A stretch of 64,000 nucleotides of DNA from Neocallimastix lanati (nom. inval.) (GCA_016946835.1 JACVTC010000010.1:1543501-1607500); one strand, 5' to 3'; shown: positions 1 to 10,393, numbered from the stretch's first letter. Translations and numbers: made by a program. Notes: generated by a model not told the origin, from the letters alone.

Positions 1-3000
1 GACTTTCCCCCCATTTCGGATCATAAACCTTTATTAATAAAAGGTAAATGTTTTTCATCAGTTAATTCAGATAATTCTTTCTCTCTGCCTAAAAAGACAG
101 TTAAATGGGATAGATTAAAATGTATAAATGAAAAAGAATCAATTTTTGACAACAACTATTTTAGTGTATTAGAGGAAGTGATTCCAGATCCTAATATTAG
201 TATTGATGATATTTCAAAGAAATTTATTTCAACTTCATTCAATATTGCTAAGGAACTTAATATCACGTCAATTTCAGAAGTTCGAAAATCTTTTTTTCAT
301 ATGTCGCAGAAAATATTTAATTTGCAAAAACTCAAAATGAAATTATATAAATCCATTAAAAGAAGAGGTTCTTATCATAATTTAGATGAATTTGAAGAAT
401 TAATTGATAAATATAATAGAATGTGCAAAATTATTCATCATATGTGTAATATTTATAGGAAAACTGAATACCAACATTGGATTAATACAGGATGTGAATA
501 TATGAAATCTCATAACCCTAAAAAAGCTTGGAAATGGCTTAAAACAACAGCAAAAGTAGATAAATTTAAAAATATGTCAAATTCTCCAGTAAAGGACAAA
601 AATGGTAAACTAGCTACTTCTACTAAAGAACAGTTAGAAGTATGGCACAATCACTATAAAAAACTTGCTTCAAGCCATTCTGATATCAATAATGCATTAA
701 TCGAATGGTATAATAAATTTTCCAATGGAACAATTAGGTATACGAGACACAATGAATGGGATATAAATCAAGACATCAGTATAGAAGAAATTAGAGAAGC
801 AATTTTGGCTACTCCAAATTATAAAGCTTCAGGCCCGGATGGAATTCCTATTGAATTTTATAAAGCTTTAATTCCTCCGGATGACGAAAATTCAGTAAAT
901 AATTCTTCTTCTGGTTTAAATTGTTTACAGAAGATATACTCAAGAATTTGGAATGGAGAATTTCCTAGCTCATGGAATGAAGCAAGTATTATATCTATTC
1001 CTAAAAAAGGAGATGATCTATCTGATTGTGACAATTATCGAGGTATCTCTCTGATTAACAATGGTATTAAACTCATTTCGAAAATAGTCTCCAAAAGAAT
1101 TTCAGAATATGGACTTAAAAATAATTTTATTAGGCCAGAGCAATTTGGATTTCGTACTAAAGAAGAATGTGTTAGTTTATTTATTTCAATTCGAGAAATT
1201 TGTCAAAGGCGTAAAAATGATAATAAAGAAACTTACCTAGCTTTTCTAGATTTAAAAAAGGCATATGATTCTGTTCCAATAGGTAATATTTTATATAAAT
1301 TAGATGCTTTAGGTATTAGAGGTAAATGTTATCAATTTATAAAAAATCTATATTTGACATCCAAAGCTAGTGTTAAAATTGATGATCAATATTCGGAATC
1401 TTTTAATATTATGAAAGGAGTTAGACAAGGTTGTCCACTATCACCAATTCTTTTCAATCTTTTTATTAATGACATTTTTAATGATGTTTCAGAACTTGGA
1501 ATTCCTTTAGGCGAATCTAGATGTTGTGGTGGACTCTTTGCAGATGATATTGTTCTATGCGCACCGTCAAGAACTAAGTTGAAAAAAATGCTTAAGAAGG
1601 TAAATGAATGGGCTAAATTTAATATGATGAATTTTGGAATTAATAAGTGTGCAACGATGGTGATTAGACCAGACACACCTCTTTTTCAAAATAAAAGAGA
1701 TCCTACTTTTTATCTTGCTGGTCAACCAATTCCAATAACTAAATGTTATACCTATTTAGGTATACCATTTGATAAAAGCTTATCGTTGAAACCTATTATT
1801 AAATTACTTAACTCTAAAGTAACTAAAGCTCTCTTTTCTGTTAGTAAATTTCTTTCAAATTCCAAAATTCCTATTCCATTTAAGAAGATTATAATTAACT
1901 CTTATGTACTTAGTAAAGTCTCTTACTTTGCACCTTTACTTGGTTCGAATAAAACGAGAACAAATAATACTCAGATATTAATTAATAAAGGATTAAGATG
2001 GATTGCAGGTATACAAAAAGCCAAATCATTTATTAATGTATATTCTATTTCAAAAGATTTACATATTCCTCCATTGTCAGCTAAGTGTGCTTTGTCTCAG
2101 GTCAAATGTTTTGATAAATGGAAAAATTCAAATTGTATTATTTCCTATTTAGTTAATAATATTCCAAAATCTAGAAAATATACATGGACAAAAGAAAGTA
2201 GAACTCTTAAACGTAAACTAGAGAAAAGAGGTAATAACGATAATAAAATCAAGGATTTTTATTGGAAAAGAGATATGAAAATCAATTCTATTAAAGCTGA
2301 GTTTTATGACAAAAACAAATTCGAAGAAACATCAAAATTTATAAAACTTTGTTATGACTATCCTGATCTTTCATATGGTTTCTATTGGCTATTGAGAGCA
2401 CGAAGCGGATATAGATTAGATGCTAGAATTGCTAAAGCTGCAAAAATAGTGGACCAAATGTGTCCTAATTTTTGTCCCTGTTGTAAAAGTAATAAACAAT
2501 GGATAAGTCATTGGTTAATTGATTGTCCCTTTTTCAATCATACTCGTAGTAAAGTTAATGATAAAATTTTATTTTTATATAATGCTTTTTACCGTGGCAA
2601 CCTAACAAATGATATTGTTAATAGTAATAATGATAATAGTAATAGTAATAATAGTAATAGTTATAATAGTAATAATAATATTAGTAATAGTATTTTTAGT
2701 AATGTTAGTAATAGTATTGAAAATAATGTGTATATTGATTCTAGTGTGTGTGAAAAAGTGTTTAATTTCCTTCTTGGAGGTCGAAGTATTAATAACAGTA
2801 CAAGGGAATGGAAGGATCTATTTAAGTGCCAGATGAAATCAGGTGCTTATTCTGATACTCCGTTCTTAGTGGTTACTGCGGCACTTCTCCAATCGATTAT
2901 ACCTATTGCTATTGGCCAGCAATGGTCTTTATTCAATAGGTTCAAATCGAATCGTACTACTACTACCAAGAGCGTCAATGCTGAAGAAACAGTAAGACAG

Positions 3001-3048
3001 GCCAGCAGGGCTAGCGCAACCAATGAAGATCATAATTTTGTATCTTAA
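1..3048 (+). CDS. LINE family A endonuclease-reverse transcriptase polyprotein, 5' partial
   Basis: The frame is open from base 1; the GTG at 178 is not a real start. The first residues contain an ISDHKPLL stretch, the SDH motif that ends APE-type endonucleases, so most of the endonuclease lies outside the window. The reverse transcriptase follows: GPDGIP near codon 280, YRGISLIN, LAFLDLKKAYDSVP, GVRQGCPLSPILFNLFIND and the catalytic FADD at codons 513-516 counted from base 1. A C-terminal C-x2-C-x8-H-x4-C finger uses C825, C828, H837 and C842. An Asn/Ser-rich microsatellite-coded stretch (nt 2600-2730) precedes a conserved tail with TTKSVNAEE. The ORF is uninterrupted, so the copy may be recent. 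Its role is target-primed reverse transcription. The clade is not resolved. Confidence 0.93.
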   Translation, partial: DFPPISDHKPLLIKGKCFSSVNSDNSFSLPKKTVKWDRLKCINEKESIFDNNYFSVLEEVIPDPNISIDDISKKFISTSFNIAKELNITSISEVRKSFFHMSQKIFNLQKLKMKLYKSIKRRGSYHNLDEFEELIDKYNRMCKIIHHMCNIYRKTEYQHWINTGCEYMKSHNPKKAWKWLKTTAKVDKFKNMSNSPVKDKNGKLATSTKEQLEVWHNHYKKLASSHSDINNALIEWYNKFSNGTIRYTRHNEWDINQDISIEEIREAILATPNYKASGPDGIPIEFYKALIPPDDENSVNNSSSGLNCLQKIYSRIWNGEFPSSWNEASIISIPKKGDDLSDCDNYRGISLINNGIKLISKIVSKRISEYGLKNNFIRPEQFGFRTKEECVSLFISIREICQRRKNDNKETYLAFLDLKKAYDSVPIGNILYKLDALGIRGKCYQFIKNLYLTSKASVKIDDQYSESFNIMKGVRQGCPLSPILFNLFINDIFNDVSELGIPLGESRCCGGLFADDIVLCAPSRTKLKKMLKKVNEWAKFNMMNFGINKCATMVIRPDTPLFQNKRDPTFYLAGQPIPITKCYTYLGIPFDKSLSLKPIIKLLNSKVTKALFSVSKFLSNSKIPIPFKKIIINSYVLSKVSYFAPLLGSNKTRTNNTQILINKGLRWIAGIQKAKSFINVYSISKDLHIPPLSAKCALSQVKCFDKWKNSNCIISYLVNNIPKSRKYTWTKESRTLKRKLEKRGNNDNKIKDFYWKRDMKINSIKAEFYDKNKFEETSKFIKLCYDYPDLSYGFYWLLRARSGYRLDARIAKAAKIVDQMCPNFCPCCKSNKQWISHWLIDCPFFNHTRSKVNDKILFLYNAFYRGNLTNDIVNSNNDNSNSNNSNSYNSNNNISNSIFSNVSNSIENNVYIDSSVCEKVFNFLLGGRSINNSTREWKDLFKCQMKSGAYSDTPFLVVTAALLQSIIPIAIGQQWSLFNRFKSNRTTTTKSVNAEETVRQASRASATNEDHNFVS

Positions 3049-3079
3049 AATTATGATTAACATTGCGAAGTCAAAGTTA

Positions 3080-3103
3080 ATTATTATACTTCAGTATAAT
3101 AAT
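3080..3103 (+). other. 3' UTR hairpin of LINE family A
   Basis: Arms ATTATTATAC and GTATAATAAT flank a TTCA loop and pair perfectly, 32 nt after the stop codon. The copy near 28620 keeps arms ATTATTATA and TATAATAAT around a different loop. It may be the structure that reverse transcriptase recognises; that role is inferred. Confidence 0.6.
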
Positions 3104-3301
3104 GCCCTTGTGAAGTCTTACAAATATTAATTAAATGAAACTAGAATATATTATACCATTATTTTATTTTTATTTTGTGTTTTATTTTTTGTTTATTTTT
3201 TTATCTTTTTTTTTTTTTATTATTTTATTACATGTATTTTATCAAATATTTAATTAATAAAGATGAAACAAGTTTGCTGCCGTTAAAAAAAAAAAAAAAA
3301 A

Positions 3302-4932
3302 TTGGAAGAAAAAAGTGTTGTGGTGGACTCTTTGCTGATGATGTTGTTCTCATTGCTCCAAGTGCAAAAAATTTAGAAAAATTACTAAAAAAGGTACATA
3401 GATGGGCTAATTTAAATGAAATGACTTTTGGTATTGAAAAATGTGCAACTATGGTTATAAAACCAATGAACTTCCAATCTCCTCCAAACTATAGTGACCC
3501 AACCTTCTATTTAGGAATGAATGCTATTTCTAAAGTTTCTAGTTATATTTATCTTGGTATTCCTTTTTCTGATGATCTCTTACTAGAACACATTATATCT
3601 CATATGCATTTTAAAGTTAGAAAATCCCTTCTTTCATTTACACATTTCTTCTCAAATAAACTTATCCCTATTGCATACAAGAAAAAAGTTCTTCAATCCT
3701 TTGTTATTAGTAAAGTAATTTATTATTCTCCTTTACTTGGTTCAAACAAATCTAGAACGGCCAGAATTCAAACATTAATTAATACTGGTCTATTTTGGTG
3801 TATCGGCTCATTCTCTAAAAATGGTAAAACAAGTTCAGAAGACAATGACTATATTAGACATAATTCTACTATGAGTACTTATGCTTTATCTCGAGATCTA
3901 AGCATTCCTCCTATTGCTGGTGTCTGCGCAGCCTTACAGATTAAATCATTTGCAAAATGGAGTAAATCAAACTGTATTATAAAGGATCTTATTAAATCTA
4001 TTCCCAAAATGCATCATTATTCCTGGACTAAAGAATCAAGAACACTGTATAAAAAAATCAAAAAATATAAATGTGAAAAATATGACGATATTTTAGAACG
4101 TTACTGGAAATCAGTTGCCAAATTTCAAGGTATTAAAGGTCAAAATTACGATTGTAATAAGTTCTCAAACAATAAAGCTATAATTATGCTTAGCTTAAAA
4201 TATCCCCAATTCAACTTAGGGTTTTCGTGGATTATACGTTTACGCTGTGGTTATAAATACAATACTACTATTGCTATTAGAATGGGTAGAGTTTCAAAAG
4301 ATTGTCCAAAGTCTTGTCCCTGTTGTGGCGAAGATAAACAATCTTTTGAACATTGGATTTTTAAATGCGATGCTCTTGCATCTTTTAGATGGAATTCTTT
4401 AAATTTCATCGATGATCTCTATGTTTTATTCCTTAGGAAGATTAGAGCGTTTAATCCTCTTTCTTCCTATGACTCTATTTCTAATTTTGAAGATTATATC
4501 AATCATTATATATACTTGTTCCTTCTTGGTGGGACTTTAGTTTTAAATGAGCTACATTTCGATAGTGGGGAACAGAGACAATTAAATGAACTACTTTTCA
4601 AAGGTTCATCTGAGTCACCTGTTCCAAAAATTGTGGGCTTGGCGGAATTCTTAACAAGTGCAATACCTATCATAAGTAGTTCGTTTGAGCTATTATTTGA
4701 TAGGTATTGCAAAATACCAAACTTATCCAAGAGCGTCGACGTCGTACTGATAAGGCATAATGATAATACAGGATCGTCATCTATTTCTACGAAGGACGAA
4801 TCTTGCCTTAGTAGTTCAATAGATGATGAATCCGGGGAGAGTTTAGTGGACACCACACTATCTATTTTAAAGATGTTACTTCTAGGTTTTATTTCTTTTT
4901 TATTTGTTAGGAAGGGAAAAATTCCCGCATAG
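3302..4932 (+). pseudogene. LINE family B reverse transcriptase, C-terminal part
   Basis: Encodes FADD, then the thumb/connection region, a C-x2-C-x8-H-x4-C finger (CPCCGEDKQSFEHWIFKC) and the family tail with LSKSVDVVLIRH. It is close to codon-for-codon identical to the copy at 24.9-26.6 kb. The endonuclease and the first half of the RT are absent, so it cannot mobilise itself. An open frame happens to extend back to an ATG at 3175 in the family A 3' UTR, translating the poly(A) as lysines; that N-terminus is a junction artefact. Confidence 0.9.
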
Positions 4933-5090
4933 TACAACTTGCCGAAATACATAGTATTTTCGAGCTTTTTTATTTTTTTTTATTTTTTATATTTTTTTTA
5001 TTTTTAATTTCAAATGTACTTTTCACCTACATGCATTTTTTAAAATAAAATTTAATAAAAGTTTTGGAAGTGTATTCTCTTCCCTGTCTA

Positions 5091-5117
<27 letters not shown>
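3302..5117 (+). mobile_element. LINE family B, copy 1, 5'-truncated
   Basis: Begins inside the reverse transcriptase (GRKKCCGGLFADD), straight after the family A poly(A), and runs through the family B 3' UTR to its own poly(A) at 5092-5117. The end (GTATTCTCTTCCCTGTCT then A) matches the copies ending near 26722 and 28052 and the inverted copies at 12458 and 34095. The upstream half present in the 24-26.7 kb copy is missing, which is typical 5' truncation. Confidence 0.93.
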
Positions 5118-5121
<4 letters not shown>

Positions 5122-5621
5122 GAAGCAATTTTAGCTACTCCAAATTTTAAAGCTTCAGGCCCGGATGGAATTCCTATTGAATTTTATAAAGCTTTAATTC
5201 CTCCGGATGACGAAAATTCAGTAAATAATTCTTCTTCTGGTTTAAATTGTTTACAGAAGATATACTCAAGAATTTGGAATGGAGAATTTCCTAGCTCTTG
5301 GAATGAAGCAAGTATTATATCTATTCCTAAAAAAGGAGATGATCTATCTGATTGTGACAATTATCGAGGTATCTCTCTGATTAACAATGGTATTAAACTC
5401 ATTTCGAAAATAGTCTCCAAAAGAATTTCAGAATATGGACTTAAAAATAATTTTATTAGGCCAGAGCAATTTGGATTAAAGAAGAATGTGTTAGTTTATT
5501 TATTTCAATTCGAGAAATTTGTCAAAGGCGTAAAAATAATAATAAAGAAACTTACCTTGCTTTTCTAGATTTAAAAAAGGCATATGATTCTGTTCCAATA
5601 GGTAATATTTTATATAAATTA
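5118..5621 (+). pseudogene. LINE family A fragment, truncated at both ends
   Basis: Matches copy 1 from about base 793 to 1302 (RT region GPDGIP to AYDSVPIGNILYKL). It follows the family B poly(A) directly. A 7-nt deletion near 5477 (missing the bases between GGATT and AAAGAAG) breaks the frame. The match stops at the A of the ATG that opens the next ORF, with no family A 3' end or poly(A), so this boundary is a recombination or deletion junction and not a normal LINE 3' end. Confidence 0.9.
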
Positions 5622-6973
5622 TGATTTATACTCTTGAACAATATAATGAATTTATTTATTTAATAAAAAAATGGAATGAAAATCCTTCCAAATTAAATAA
5701 AATATATCCATATTACAAAAGTTTTGAGAATACATTATTTATTTTGAATAATAATTTAATCAATTTTTTAGTCAATGATAAAAATAACGAAAATATACTA
5801 AAAATATTACTTGAATTTCATGAAGATGGAATGAGTATATTTTTATATTATTTATATATATATGATATTATATCTTTAAATACATTTAATATATATAAAC
5901 TTTGGGTACTATCTGATGAAGCAATTATAATAATATATGTTACTAATTTTTTTTATTTAAATGATAAGTTTTTTGAAATAACTAAATTATTGAAATACAT
6001 GGAAAGAGAATATCTAATTTCCACAGTTATTAAAGTAGATACAAAAGATAATATATATAGAATTCCTGCAACATTTCCAATAGATACTTTAAAAGAATAT
6101 ACTTCAAAAATATATAAACCAAATGAAAAATATTTAATTTGTTCTAAAGATAAAAATTCAGAGTTATTTTTTAATACAATACTCACTGATTTAGGCATAG
6201 AAAAAATATGTGACTATTATAGTAGTTATATATTACCACATTATTTTTATCGGTATAATGTTAAATTCAATATTCCTAAAAGAATTAAAACATTGGAATG
6301 CACGAATTTTTATAATAATTCCTCTAATAATAAAGGTTTTAACAATCATTATTCATTAAATTTTGAAACTAAAGAATTGTTTGATATACCATTTTCGAAT
6401 TCCAACAATAATATAAATTATGAAAAAGTGAGATATATATGTGATAAGGTCTATAAATTTATTGAAAAATATTATACAGAAGAATGTGATTGGAAAGATT
6501 ATTATAAATTAAAAGAAGTTGATATAGATGAATATGATTTGGAGTATAATGAAATTTCAAATTTCTTTGATATTAATTATACTATATTTCCATTTGATTT
6601 CTATATTGTTGGATATGAGGATTTAGAAATTTTGATTCGAAATCAATTCGATAGTTTTAAGAAAAGAATATTTAATAACGACGATAACATGCAAGAAATT
6701 TTGAATAATATAGAAAGTCCATTAATTTATAATTATATCAATGAATATAAAGATAATGATATATTCGTTTCATTATTAAAAATATTATATATTATATCAT
6801 TAATTCATAATAATTATTCTACATTTATTATATTATTATTATTACGTCATTTAGAATATAAATTAGAGTATAAAAATAATCATTTGTATTTTATTGAAAG
6901 AAAATTTCAATGTATGAGTTTGGAATATGAATTCTATGATTTATTTAATTCTAATAGCATTAAAATATATTGA
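5621..6973 (+). CDS. Uncharacterised AT-rich protein, 450 aa
   Basis: One open frame of 451 codons, rich in Asn, Ile, Tyr and Lys. I recognise no domain. Residues about 30-120 are leucine/isoleucine-rich and helical-looking (FENTLFILNNNLINFLV and on). There is no clear signal peptide; a hydrophobic stretch near residues 385-405 is probably a buried helix. Codons end almost only in A or T, unlike the sugar genes. The ATG lies exactly where a truncated LINE fragment ends, so the native N-terminus and promoter may have been lost. The LINE frame hits TGA at 5622-5624, so there is no fusion. It could be an intact lineage-specific gene or the 3' part of a longer one. Confidence 0.6.
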   Translation: MIYTLEQYNEFIYLIKKWNENPSKLNKIYPYYKSFENTLFILNNNLINFLVNDKNNENILKILLEFHEDGMSIFLYYLYIYDIISLNTFNIYKLWVLSDEAIIIIYVTNFFYLNDKFFEITKLLKYMEREYLISTVIKVDTKDNIYRIPATFPIDTLKEYTSKIYKPNEKYLICSKDKNSELFFNTILTDLGIEKICDYYSSYILPHYFYRYNVKFNIPKRIKTLECTNFYNNSSNNKGFNNHYSLNFETKELFDIPFSNSNNNINYEKVRYICDKVYKFIEKYYTEECDWKDYYKLKEVDIDEYDLEYNEISNFFDINYTIFPFDFYIVGYEDLEILIRNQFDSFKKRIFNNDDNMQEILNNIESPLIYNYINEYKDNDIFVSLLKILYIISLIHNNYSTFIILLLLRHLEYKLEYKNNHLYFIERKFQCMSLEYEFYDLFNSNSIKIY

Positions 6974-7173
6974 GTTAAAATACTAAAACGGTATTCATAT
7001 ATCATTAAATATGTAATTGCTATTATTTTTTTTATATATACAAAATATTAACAATTTATAGTAATAATTTAAAAAAAAAAAATAATTATAAATTCGAGAT
7101 TTAATTTATAGTTTAACATATAATTTTTAATTATCACATGTAATTCATAATATTCATTTATCCTGTATAAAAT

Positions 7174-7211
<38 letters not shown>

Positions 7212-7942
7212 CAATAAATTATGTAAAATATTCATATATTTATGTTTTTTTTTTTTAAAAATTAAATTTTTTATCTTTTAATAAATAATAATAAAAATAA
7301 TTAAATTTTATAAAATGATTTTTATATAATACTTAAATATTATTGAACTTTAATTATAACATATTAATAAATTGAATTTCAACTTTTAATAAATTACTCT
7401 ATTCATTTATTTCATATCCTTTTTTATTAAAAACTTTATATATATATTCATAATATAACCCCGTATAATTATTTTATATGATATTTATCTTTAGAGTCAA
7501 AATATAAATATAAAGTGAATAATCTTTTATTGAATTTAACAAATGAAGATTAGATTTTCATTTTATTATAGAATTTTTGTTAATTTTAGATGTGTAAATT
7601 TATAATAAAATAATTGTAATAAAGAATTGTAAGTATAATATTCATTGTAAATAAAAAAAAAATAATAATAATTAGCATATAATATATAAAATAGTAATAA
7701 TAATTAAATAATAATTAAATAATAATTAAATAATAATAAAACAATAATAAAACAATAATAATAATATAATAATATAAAAGTAAAAATAAAATAATAAAAT
7801 AAAAGTATAAATAAAAAAATAAATAAAAATAAATAAAAATAATAAAATAAAAATATAAATAAAAAAAATAAAATAAAAATAAATACAATAATAAAAATAA
7901 AAAAATAAAAAAAATAATAATAATAATAAAAAAATAAAAAAA
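6974..7942. other. AT-rich intergenic region
   Basis: No ORF, RNA or element seen. It holds a poly(A) run near 7180-7210 and, from about 7690 to 7942, a strongly purine-biased top strand made of AATA/AAAATA repeats that ends directly at the start codon of the kinase gene. That run is probably its A-rich leader. Confidence 0.6.
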
Positions 7943-9013
7943 ATGACGGAGAATTTAAAGGATATAATTGCATTATTTGATATTTCTGAAAAGGCGACTG
8001 AAGTCAAGCCAATGGGCGAGGGAATGATTAATGATACTTATAAAGTATTTGTGGAAGGTTTTGAAAAACCGAAATATGTACTTCAACGTATTAATAATGC
8101 AGTATTTCAAAATGTTGATATGCTTCAGGATAATATTGAGAAAATAACAAATCATATTCGAATGAAAGGTAAAAATACCTTGAAATTTTTTCGAACAAAA
8201 AAGTCTGATAAATCTTATTATTTTGATGGTAATAGATATTGGCGTTTGATGTTATATGTCACAGATTCAACTACATTTCAAACAATAAATACGGAATATT
8301 CATATCTTGCCGGAAAGTCGTTTGGTGAATTTGAACATCTTTTATCGGATATGAAGGAAACAATTGGTGAGATTATTCCAAATTTTCATAATATTGAATT
8401 TCGTTTAAAGCAACTTCATGATGCTGTAAAAGAAGATAAAGTGGGACGAGTAGGATTACCAGAAGTTAAATATTATATTAATGAAATTGAAAAACGTAAC
8501 GATAAAATGACGCTTGGGGAACGTTTATTTCGTGAAGGAAAATTGCCAAAACGTATTTGTCATTGTGATACAAAAGTTAATAATATGCTTTTTGATAAAA
8601 ATGGTGAAGTATTATGCATCATTGATTTAGATACGACAATGCCTAGTTTTGTCTTCTCTGATTATGGTGATTTTCTTAGAGATGCTGCCAATACAGGAGC
8701 TGAGGACGATCCTAATCTTGATAATATCGACTTTAATATGGAAATTTTTAAGGCATTTACAAAGGGTTATCTTGAAGGTACAAAAAATTTCCTTCTACCA
8801 ATAGAAAAAGAAAATCTACCATATGCCGTTTTACTGTTTCCGTATATGCAAACTGTTAGATTTTTAACGGATTATATCAACGGTGACAGCTATTATAAGA
8901 TTAAATATCCTGAGCATAATCTTGTTCGTACTCGCGCTCAATGGCGTCTTTTTGAAAAAGTAGAAGAAAAAGAAGATTTACTTCGTAAATATATTCTTAC
9001 TCAAGATCTTTAA
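7943..9013 (+). CDS. NahK-like sugar 1-kinase (aminoglycoside phosphotransferase fold)
   Basis: 356 aa, the usual length for N-acetylhexosamine 1-kinase-like proteins. Seen: a Gly-rich nucleotide loop GEGMINDTYKV (25-35), YVLQRINNAVFQNV (45-58), catalytic loop CHCDTKVNNMLFD with D209 and N214, then IDLDTTMP with D228/D230 for metal binding, and SDYGDFLRDAANTGAEDD. These match bacterial NahK/LnpB-type kinases, which phosphorylate free N-acetylhexosamines or related sugars at C1 with ATP in the cytosol; the substrate here is not provable. No signal peptide and no intron. Codon bias is weaker than in xylA or xylB, suggesting lower expression. The strong resemblance to gut Bacteroidetes-type proteins suggests horizontal transfer (inference). 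The ATG sits in an A-rich context and no alternative start is competitive. Confidence 0.82.
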   Translation: MTENLKDIIALFDISEKATEVKPMGEGMINDTYKVFVEGFEKPKYVLQRINNAVFQNVDMLQDNIEKITNHIRMKGKNTLKFFRTKKSDKSYYFDGNRYWRLMLYVTDSTTFQTINTEYSYLAGKSFGEFEHLLSDMKETIGEIIPNFHNIEFRLKQLHDAVKEDKVGRVGLPEVKYYINEIEKRNDKMTLGERLFREGKLPKRICHCDTKVNNMLFDKNGEVLCIIDLDTTMPSFVFSDYGDFLRDAANTGAEDDPNLDNIDFNMEIFKAFTKGYLEGTKNFLLPIEKENLPYAVLLFPYMQTVRFLTDYINGDSYYKIKYPEHNLVRTRAQWRLFEKVEEKEDLLRKYILTQDL

Positions 9014-9350
9014 GTTTTTTATTTTTATTTTTATTTTTTTTGTATTTTTATTTTTATTTTTATTTTTTTTTATTTTTTATTTTTTTTTTAATCTGTACTA
9101 TATATTAAAATTTCTATTATTTTATTTTATTTTATTTTGAAGAATGATTGAATAATTTTGAAGGTTACGAAAAAGTTCATCACTTTTAATATTTTATATA
9201 TTTATTTATTTATTTATTTATTTTATTTTATATTTTATTTTTATATTTTATTTTTATATTTTATTTTTATATTTTACTATTATTATTTATTTTTTTTTTT
9301 TAATTTATTTTATAAATTTTAGTATATTTTTATAAAGTAATTTGATTATG

Positions 9351-9405
<55 letters not shown>

Positions 9406-9484
9406 TTTTTTTTTTTTTTTAATATCTAAAAAAAGATGAAGATTGTTATTATGATTTATATCCATATGAAAGACAATTATTTTC

Positions 9485-9531
<47 letters not shown>

Positions 9532-9590
9532 CTTTTGTATGAATATATGAATATATGATGAATCAAAAGAACCTTGAAGGTGAAAATAAT

Positions 9591-9624
<34 letters not shown>

Positions 9625-10330
9625 ACAAAATAAATAAATAAGTAGTGAAGATATCAACAAAATAAAAAGAATCAACTATTTATATTAAAAATGAAATTAT
9701 ATAAGAAAAAAAAAAAATAAAAAGCAATTAAACAAAAATAAAAATAAAAAAAATAAAAAAAAAAAAAAAAAAAGTAGTCAAGATGATAAAGTGAATAATA
9801 ATTGAAATAAGAATGAAACGAAATGGGAAAAAATGTAATAATATAATAATAAATGTAATGAGAGATATATAAATAAATAAATAAATAAATATATATTAAA
9901 CGTTTTAATGAAGGAATAATTGAGCTTAGAAAAGGACTATTTGGAATGGAAAGTATTATCCAAAAATAATCCTAATAAAAAAAAAATATAAAATAATAAT
10001 AATTAATAAAATATTTTTAATTTATAAAATAATCTATAAAAAAAAAAAAAATTTTGATTATTGTATATTTATCAATTTTCAAACATATATAATTATGTAC
10101 CTTTATTTTTGAAAGTTATTATTATTATGAATATCTAATATTATCATTGTTAATAATTTCATCTTCTAGGATAATTAATTTTCTATATTGTTCAACGATG
10201 TCATTTATATTGTTGTGAGAATTTTTTTTTTTTTTTTTTTTTTTTTTATTAAAAGGGAAAACTTATAACTCAATGTTCATCACACAAGTAATAATACTTT
10301 TTTTTTCTTTTTTATTTTCCTATTATGTCT
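9014..10330. other. AT-rich intergenic region with homopolymer blocks
   Basis: No gene seen. It contains TTTTTA-type runs, an A46 tract (9356-9401) running directly into T19 (9402-9420), a T40 tract (9489-9528), an A run at about 9595-9621 and a T run at about 10219-10246. Some may be old retroelement poly(A) tails whose bodies are no longer recognisable. Confidence 0.55.
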
Positions 10331-10362
10331 CTGGAAGCCCTTTGAATAGATAGTTTAGTTTA

Positions 10363-10390
<28 letters not shown>

Positions 10391-10393
<3 letters not shown>

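Larger units (their letters stand above)
1..3301 (+). mobile_element. LINE family A, copy 1 (5' end outside window)
   Basis: Non-LTR retrotransposon with one long ORF (1-3048), a 3' UTR of about 235 nt, an AATAAA signal at 3256-3261 and a poly(A) run at 3285-3301. The 3' UTR carries a perfect hairpin at 3080-3103. No LTRs are seen. The next element (family B) starts directly after the poly(A) with no spacer. Two other family A pieces are in the window on the same strand (5118, 28104) and one is inverted (33041-33369), so the family is multi-copy and has moved repeatedly. Confidence 0.93.

Noticed and set aside
178-180. GTG at 178 as start of the LINE protein
   Set aside because: The same frame is open to base 1 and carries endonuclease SDH-motif residues upstream, so the protein starts outside the window.
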